From the NCBI RefSeq assembly GCF_014773265.1, contig NZ_JACWMY010000006.1:248001-312000 (forward strand): a DNA stretch of 64,000 nucleotides. The letters run 5' to 3'. Source of the DNA: Mucilaginibacter pankratovii (GTDB taxonomy: Bacteria > Bacteroidota > Bacteroidia > Sphingobacteriales > Sphingobacteriaceae). The translations under genes and the position numbers were made by a program. Positions 61,240 to 64,000 of this stretch are shown here, piece after piece; positions within the stretch are counted from its first letter, which is position 1; every line of letters begins with the position of its first letter. The notes beneath the pieces are model-generated. The model worked only from the letters and a program-made list of their open reading frames with translations. It was not told where the DNA came from and did no database searches.

Positions 61240-61449
61240 TATTTCACTTTGCTAATACCAGTACCCGCTTTAAAAGCAAATGTAAACCGGTAACAAAAGT
61301 AAAGTTTATCAAAAAAATAAATCAATAAGTAGAATGGTCTTTTAAACGGTATTATCTGTTTATGGGGGGTGTTTTCACTGCACCATTAATCTGCAATTCC
61401 CCAAAAAAAAGCCTCAAATCTTTCGACTTGAAGCTTTTTATTTGAAAAG

Positions 61450-61523
61450 TAGCGGGGAGCAGGATCGAACTGCCGACCTTAGGGTTATGAATCCTACGCT
61501 CTAACCATCTGAGCTACCCCGCC
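61450..61523 (-). tRNA. tRNA-Met (CAT anticodon)
   Basis: Read on the minus strand, it has acceptor arm GGCGGGG pairing with CCCCGCT (first pair G-T), D-arm GCTC...GAGC, anticodon loop TTCATAA giving anticodon CAT, and T-arm with GTTCGATCC. Discriminator base is A; no CCA is encoded. The first-pair base is not a C-A mismatch, so this is an elongator Met or possibly a lysidine-modified Ile tRNA, rather than initiator. Confidence 0.9.
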
Positions 61524-61601
61524 GGGTTTGTTGTTTTTAAATGCTCAAATAAATGAGCGGCTCTTTCGGGATATATTTTGATGGTTCCTGAAAAAGGTTT
61601 G

Positions 61602-61609
61602 CAAATATA
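61602..61609 (-). promoter_or_regulatory. Candidate -7 element of the tRNA gene
   Basis: On the minus strand TATATTTG matches TAnnTTTG exactly, about 80 bp upstream of the tRNA 5' end. Confidence 0.4.
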
Positions 61610-61681
61610 GCAGAAATTCGTTTTCTTTAGAAAAAATGTTAACATTTACATCCTTAAGGGTTGCTAACGATTAAACCGCAC

Positions 61682-62062
61682 ATGTCCGAGAAGAAGAAAT
61701 TCAACATAGAATACGAGATAAAATCCTCCCCAAGGATACTGTATACTTTTCTAAATGAGGCCAATGGCTTAACCCAATGGTTTGCCGATGATGTGAGCGT
61801 GCGCGACCAGATCTACACTTTTACCTGGGATGGTGAGAAACAAAATGCCAAGCTGGTAGCCATAAAAGAGAACAAATTGGTGCGTTTTAAATGGCTGGAC
61901 GACGAACCGCAGGCCTATTTTGAGATGGAGATCATCCAGGATGAGCTTACCAACGACGTGGCTTTGAGCATTACCGATTTTGCTACGGAGGAAACCATTA
62001 CCGAGCGAAAGCAAATTTGGGATAACCAGATCGACTACCTTATTGGCGTGCTTGGCGCGTAA
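61682..62062 (+). CDS. SRPBCC/AHSA1-type START-like protein
   Basis: A 126-residue START-like (SRPBCC) protein. 'SSPRILYTFLNEANGLTQWFADDV' matches the family's ligand-fold start, then 'TWDGEKQNAKLVAI' and a final helix 'QIWDNQIDYLIGVLGA'. I use ATG 61682; the longer frame from 61661 adds seven residues from a non-ATG start. A stand-alone conserved protein of this phylum, placed before an LptF/LptG permease gene. Ligand unknown. Confidence 0.82.
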   Translation: MSEKKKFNIEYEIKSSPRILYTFLNEANGLTQWFADDVSVRDQIYTFTWDGEKQNAKLVAIKENKLVRFKWLDDEPQAYFEMEIIQDELTNDVALSITDFATEETITERKQIWDNQIDYLIGVLGA

Positions 62063-62079
62063 ACGAATTTTAATTTCTG

Positions 62080-62087
62080 TATTTTTG
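62080..62087 (+). promoter_or_regulatory. Candidate -7 element of the LptF/LptG gene
   Basis: TATTTTTG is an exact TAnnTTTG match, 74 bp upstream of ATG 62162. The -33 TTG at 62052 is about 25 bp away, which is longer than usual. Confidence 0.4.
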
Positions 62088-62161
62088 CGCGCTTAATTAC
62101 AATATGCATTGGTAATTACAGTTATGCATTATGCAGTTGTTGCGCTGCCGAATTCGCCCCG

Positions 62162-63586
62162 ATGAAAAAAATACATCTCTTACTGCTCAAATCATTTATA
62201 AGGCCGTTTATCGTTACCTTGTTTATAGTGATGTTTGTGCTGCTGATGTTGTTTTTGTTTAAATACATTGATGACCTCATTGGTAAAGGCTTCCAGTGGT
62301 ATGTTATTTTAGAGTTAATGATGTACAACTCGGCAACCAACGTGGCTATGGCGCTGCCGCTTTCGGTTCTGCTTTCTTCTATCATGACGTACGGTAGCCT
62401 TGGCGAAAACTACGAACTGGTGGCCATTAAATCTGCCGGTATTTCCCTGCGCCGCGCCATGTACCCTATGATGGTTGTGGTAGTTGTTTTGAGTATCGCT
62501 GCATTCGCTTTTTCCGACTGGATGCTGCCCCGGGCCAACCTGAAATATTACTCGTTGCTTTATGATGTACGTAAGCAAAAATCTGCCGACTTTTTGCCCG
62601 AGAATATTTTCAGTAACCGTTTTCCGGGATATTCTATCCGTGTAAAAAGTAAAGGCGAAGACGGCCAAACCCTTAATGATATCATGATATACAAAAGGGA
62701 GACACTGGAAGTAAATCAAAGTGTCACCTTTGCCAAATCGGGGCTGATGTACCGGAGTAAGGATGACCTGTATCTTATTTTAAAGCTCAAGGATGGGGTA
62801 CGTTACCAGGAGGACCCCAGCGAAAATAATTACTTTCAGCGGCAAAAACTTACGCGGTTTAGGTTTAAGGAAACCGAACAGCGGTTCCCTCTTTCTGAAC
62901 TTTCGGTGCATCGTACCGATGAGAACGAGTTCAGGAGCGCATCTATGATGATGAACCTGAAGCAGATACAGCACTACGTAGATTCGGCTAACCGTAATGT
63001 TGATAGTACTGTAAATACCAATTACACCCTGATAAAACCCTATATCAAATATTTTTCGGTACCGGTCAAATCGGCCTCCGTTAAAAAGGTTATACGGGCC
63101 GATAGTGCGCTGCTGCATGGCGTTAACGACCAGCTGAACGCCTATAATAATGCGGCAAGCGAGGTACGCCAGGTGCAGGATATGCTTCGCAACCGTACTG
63201 ATAACTATAAGGATGCAACCAAAAGTATACGGAGGTATATTATGGAGTACCAAAAGAAATTTACGCTTGGTGCCGCCTGTATCGTTTTATTTTTAATTGG
63301 TGCCCCGCTGGGTGCAATTATCCGTAAAGGTGGCCTGGGCCTGCCGGTTGTGGTATCGGTTGTCTTCTTCCTCATCTATCATATTATTGGCACCATTGGC
63401 GAAAAATCTGCCAAAGAGGGCGATCTGTCGCCACTTGTTGGCTCCTGGATAGCTATTTTGGTACTTTTACCCATAGGGATTTTCCTTACGTACAAAGCCG
63501 CTACCGATTCGGCCTTATTTGATATGGATATTTACAAGCGCTACTTTAAACGTTTCCGCTTACGTAAAGCTAACCCACCTGTATAG
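62162..63586 (+). CDS. LptF/LptG-family lipopolysaccharide export permease
   Basis: A 474-residue YjgP/YjgQ-family permease. Three hydrophobic segments fall in the first ~130 residues ('TLFIVMFVLLMLFLF', 'LPLSVLLSSIMTYG', 'MVVVVVLSIAAFAF'), and three in the last ~100 ('ACIVLFLIGAPLGAII', 'LPVVVSVVFFLIYHI', 'WIAILVLLPIGIFL'). A periplasmic jellyroll-like domain lies between ('FPGYSIRVKSKGEDG'). It should be the membrane part of the LptB2FG exporter that extracts LPS or a similar glycolipid. Length is somewhat larger than proteobacterial LptF (~360), as usual in Bacteroidota. Confidence 0.87.
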   Translation: MKKIHLLLLKSFIRPFIVTLFIVMFVLLMLFLFKYIDDLIGKGFQWYVILELMMYNSATNVAMALPLSVLLSSIMTYGSLGENYELVAIKSAGISLRRAMYPMMVVVVVLSIAAFAFSDWMLPRANLKYYSLLYDVRKQKSADFLPENIFSNRFPGYSIRVKSKGEDGQTLNDIMIYKRETLEVNQSVTFAKSGLMYRSKDDLYLILKLKDGVRYQEDPSENNYFQRQKLTRFRFKETEQRFPLSELSVHRTDENEFRSASMMMNLKQIQHYVDSANRNVDSTVNTNYTLIKPYIKYFSVPVKSASVKKVIRADSALLHGVNDQLNAYNNAASEVRQVQDMLRNRTDNYKDATKSIRRYIMEYQKKFTLGAACIVLFLIGAPLGAIIRKGGLGLPVVVSVVFFLIYHIIGTIGEKSAKEGDLSPLVGSWIAILVLLPIGIFLTYKAATDSALFDMDIYKRYFKRFRLRKANPPV

Positions 63587-63689
63587 TTTTACACAATGTC
63601 GACCATATTCATTTAATTATCATTTAAATTTGCTGTGCCTTTTGATCCCCTGTTTTTAACAAAATAAAGGCCCCCGAAATACACATACA

Positions 63690-64000
63690 ATGCTGAACAC
63701 CATACCGGAAGCGATAGAAGCCATAAAAGCTGGGAAAACCATTATTGTGGTTGATGATGAAGACCGTGAAAACGAAGGCGATTTTTTAACCGCCGCCCGC
63801 AACGCAACACCCGAAACTATCAATTTTATGGTACGTTACGGGCGTGGACTGGTTTGCGCGCCCATCACCGTACAACGCGCCCGCGAACTGGAGCTGGAGC
63901 CCATGGTGAGCCATAACACAACCTCGCACGAAACAAATTTTACAGTATCGGTAGATCTGTTGGGGCACGGTTGCACAACCGGCATCTCCGCTACAGATCG
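63690..64000 (+). CDS. ribB: 3,4-dihydroxy-2-butanone 4-phosphate synthase (partial at window end)
   Basis: The start of a ribB or ribBA gene, cut by the window end after about 103 codons. It begins '[15 protein letters not shown]', and '[14 protein letters not shown]' is the invariant metal- and substrate-binding motif of DHBP synthase. '[16 protein letters not shown]' continues the family, with the catalytic residues of the ribulose-5-phosphate pocket. The enzyme makes a four-carbon riboflavin precursor. Whether it is fused to GTP cyclohydrolase II (ribBA) cannot be seen. Start ATG 63690. Confidence 0.9.
   Translation, partial: MLNTIPEAIEAIKAGKTIIVVDDEDRENEGDFLTAARNATPETINFMVRYGRGLVCAPITVQRARELELEPMVSHNTTSHETNFTVSVDLLGHGCTTGISATD

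Noticed and set aside
1-64000. CRISPR arrays, insertion sequences, phage genes or integrases
   Set aside because: No spaced direct repeats, no transposase or integrase motifs and no phage structural genes were seen in the window.

Overview
The window reads as chromosome of a member of the Bacteroidota, most likely family Sphingobacteriaceae and close to Mucilaginibacter or Pedobacter. This is an inference from gene content: TonB receptors with CarboxypepD_reg-like N-termini, a TonB receptor paired with a DUF4249 lipoprotein, LytS/LytTR two-component pairs, ECF sigma operons, DUF5777 and YceI proteins. Several promoter candidates also carry the Bacteroidota -7 element TAnnTTTG. Base composition is intermediate over most of the window, with clear deviations only around 58.2-61.2 kb.

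1-23.5 kb is a large surface-glycan locus. It holds an MsbA-like ABC exporter, GT4 and GT2 glycosyltransferases, a polysaccharide deacetylase, a GNAT transferase, an amidohydrolase, a nucleotidyltransferase-fold protein, two O-antigen polymerase/ligase-type membrane proteins and a Wzx-type flippase. Inside it (8.0-13.8 kb) sits an unusual set: two paralogous B12-binding-type radical SAM enzymes, each followed by a class I methyltransferase, plus a SPASM-type radical SAM enzyme. They probably make or modify an unusual sugar, lipid or small-molecule decoration; the product cannot be told from sequence.

23.8-27.8 kb is an ECF sigma operon: sigma factor, a protein with an inner-membrane helix and an apparent outer-membrane barrel, YceI, a DUF5777 protein and a Rieske lipoprotein. 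28-31 kb holds a START-domain protein, a tiny ORF and a divergent LytS/LytTR two-component pair. 31.2-34.9 kb is a TonB receptor with its DUF4249 lipoprotein. An SDR gene follows.

35.9-43.9 kb is the most system-like part. A siderophore-type TonB receptor and the flavin transferase ApbE converge on an operon of a periplasmic ankyrin protein, a DUF2271 protein and a PepSY-flavodoxin-FNR reductase. The DUF2271 protein carries a textbook ApbE flavinylation motif (T-G-A-S-V-T). Near-identical palindromic operators lie at both promoters. I read this as an iron-regulated, flavin-based electron-transfer system across the inner membrane.

44-58 kb is catabolic: a divergent GH28-fold protein, an alpha/beta hydrolase, an alginate-export-type porin, a sigma-54 response regulator with its TPR histidine kinase, then a run of hydrolases (alpha/beta hydrolase, secreted amidohydrolase, metallo-beta-lactamase-fold protein with lost metal ligands, epoxide-hydrolase-like protein) behind a candidate sigma-54 promoter. 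A DoxX-like protein follows. 58-61.2 kb looks acquired: an AraC remnant, a very GC-rich cupin, and AT-richer pirin, NmrA-like and Crp/Fnr genes. The window closes with core genes: tRNA-Met, an SRPBCC protein, an LptF/LptG permease and the start of ribB/ribBA. Four copies of a palindromic REP-like repeat lie between genes at 11.4, 21.1, 27.3 and 31.0 kb.
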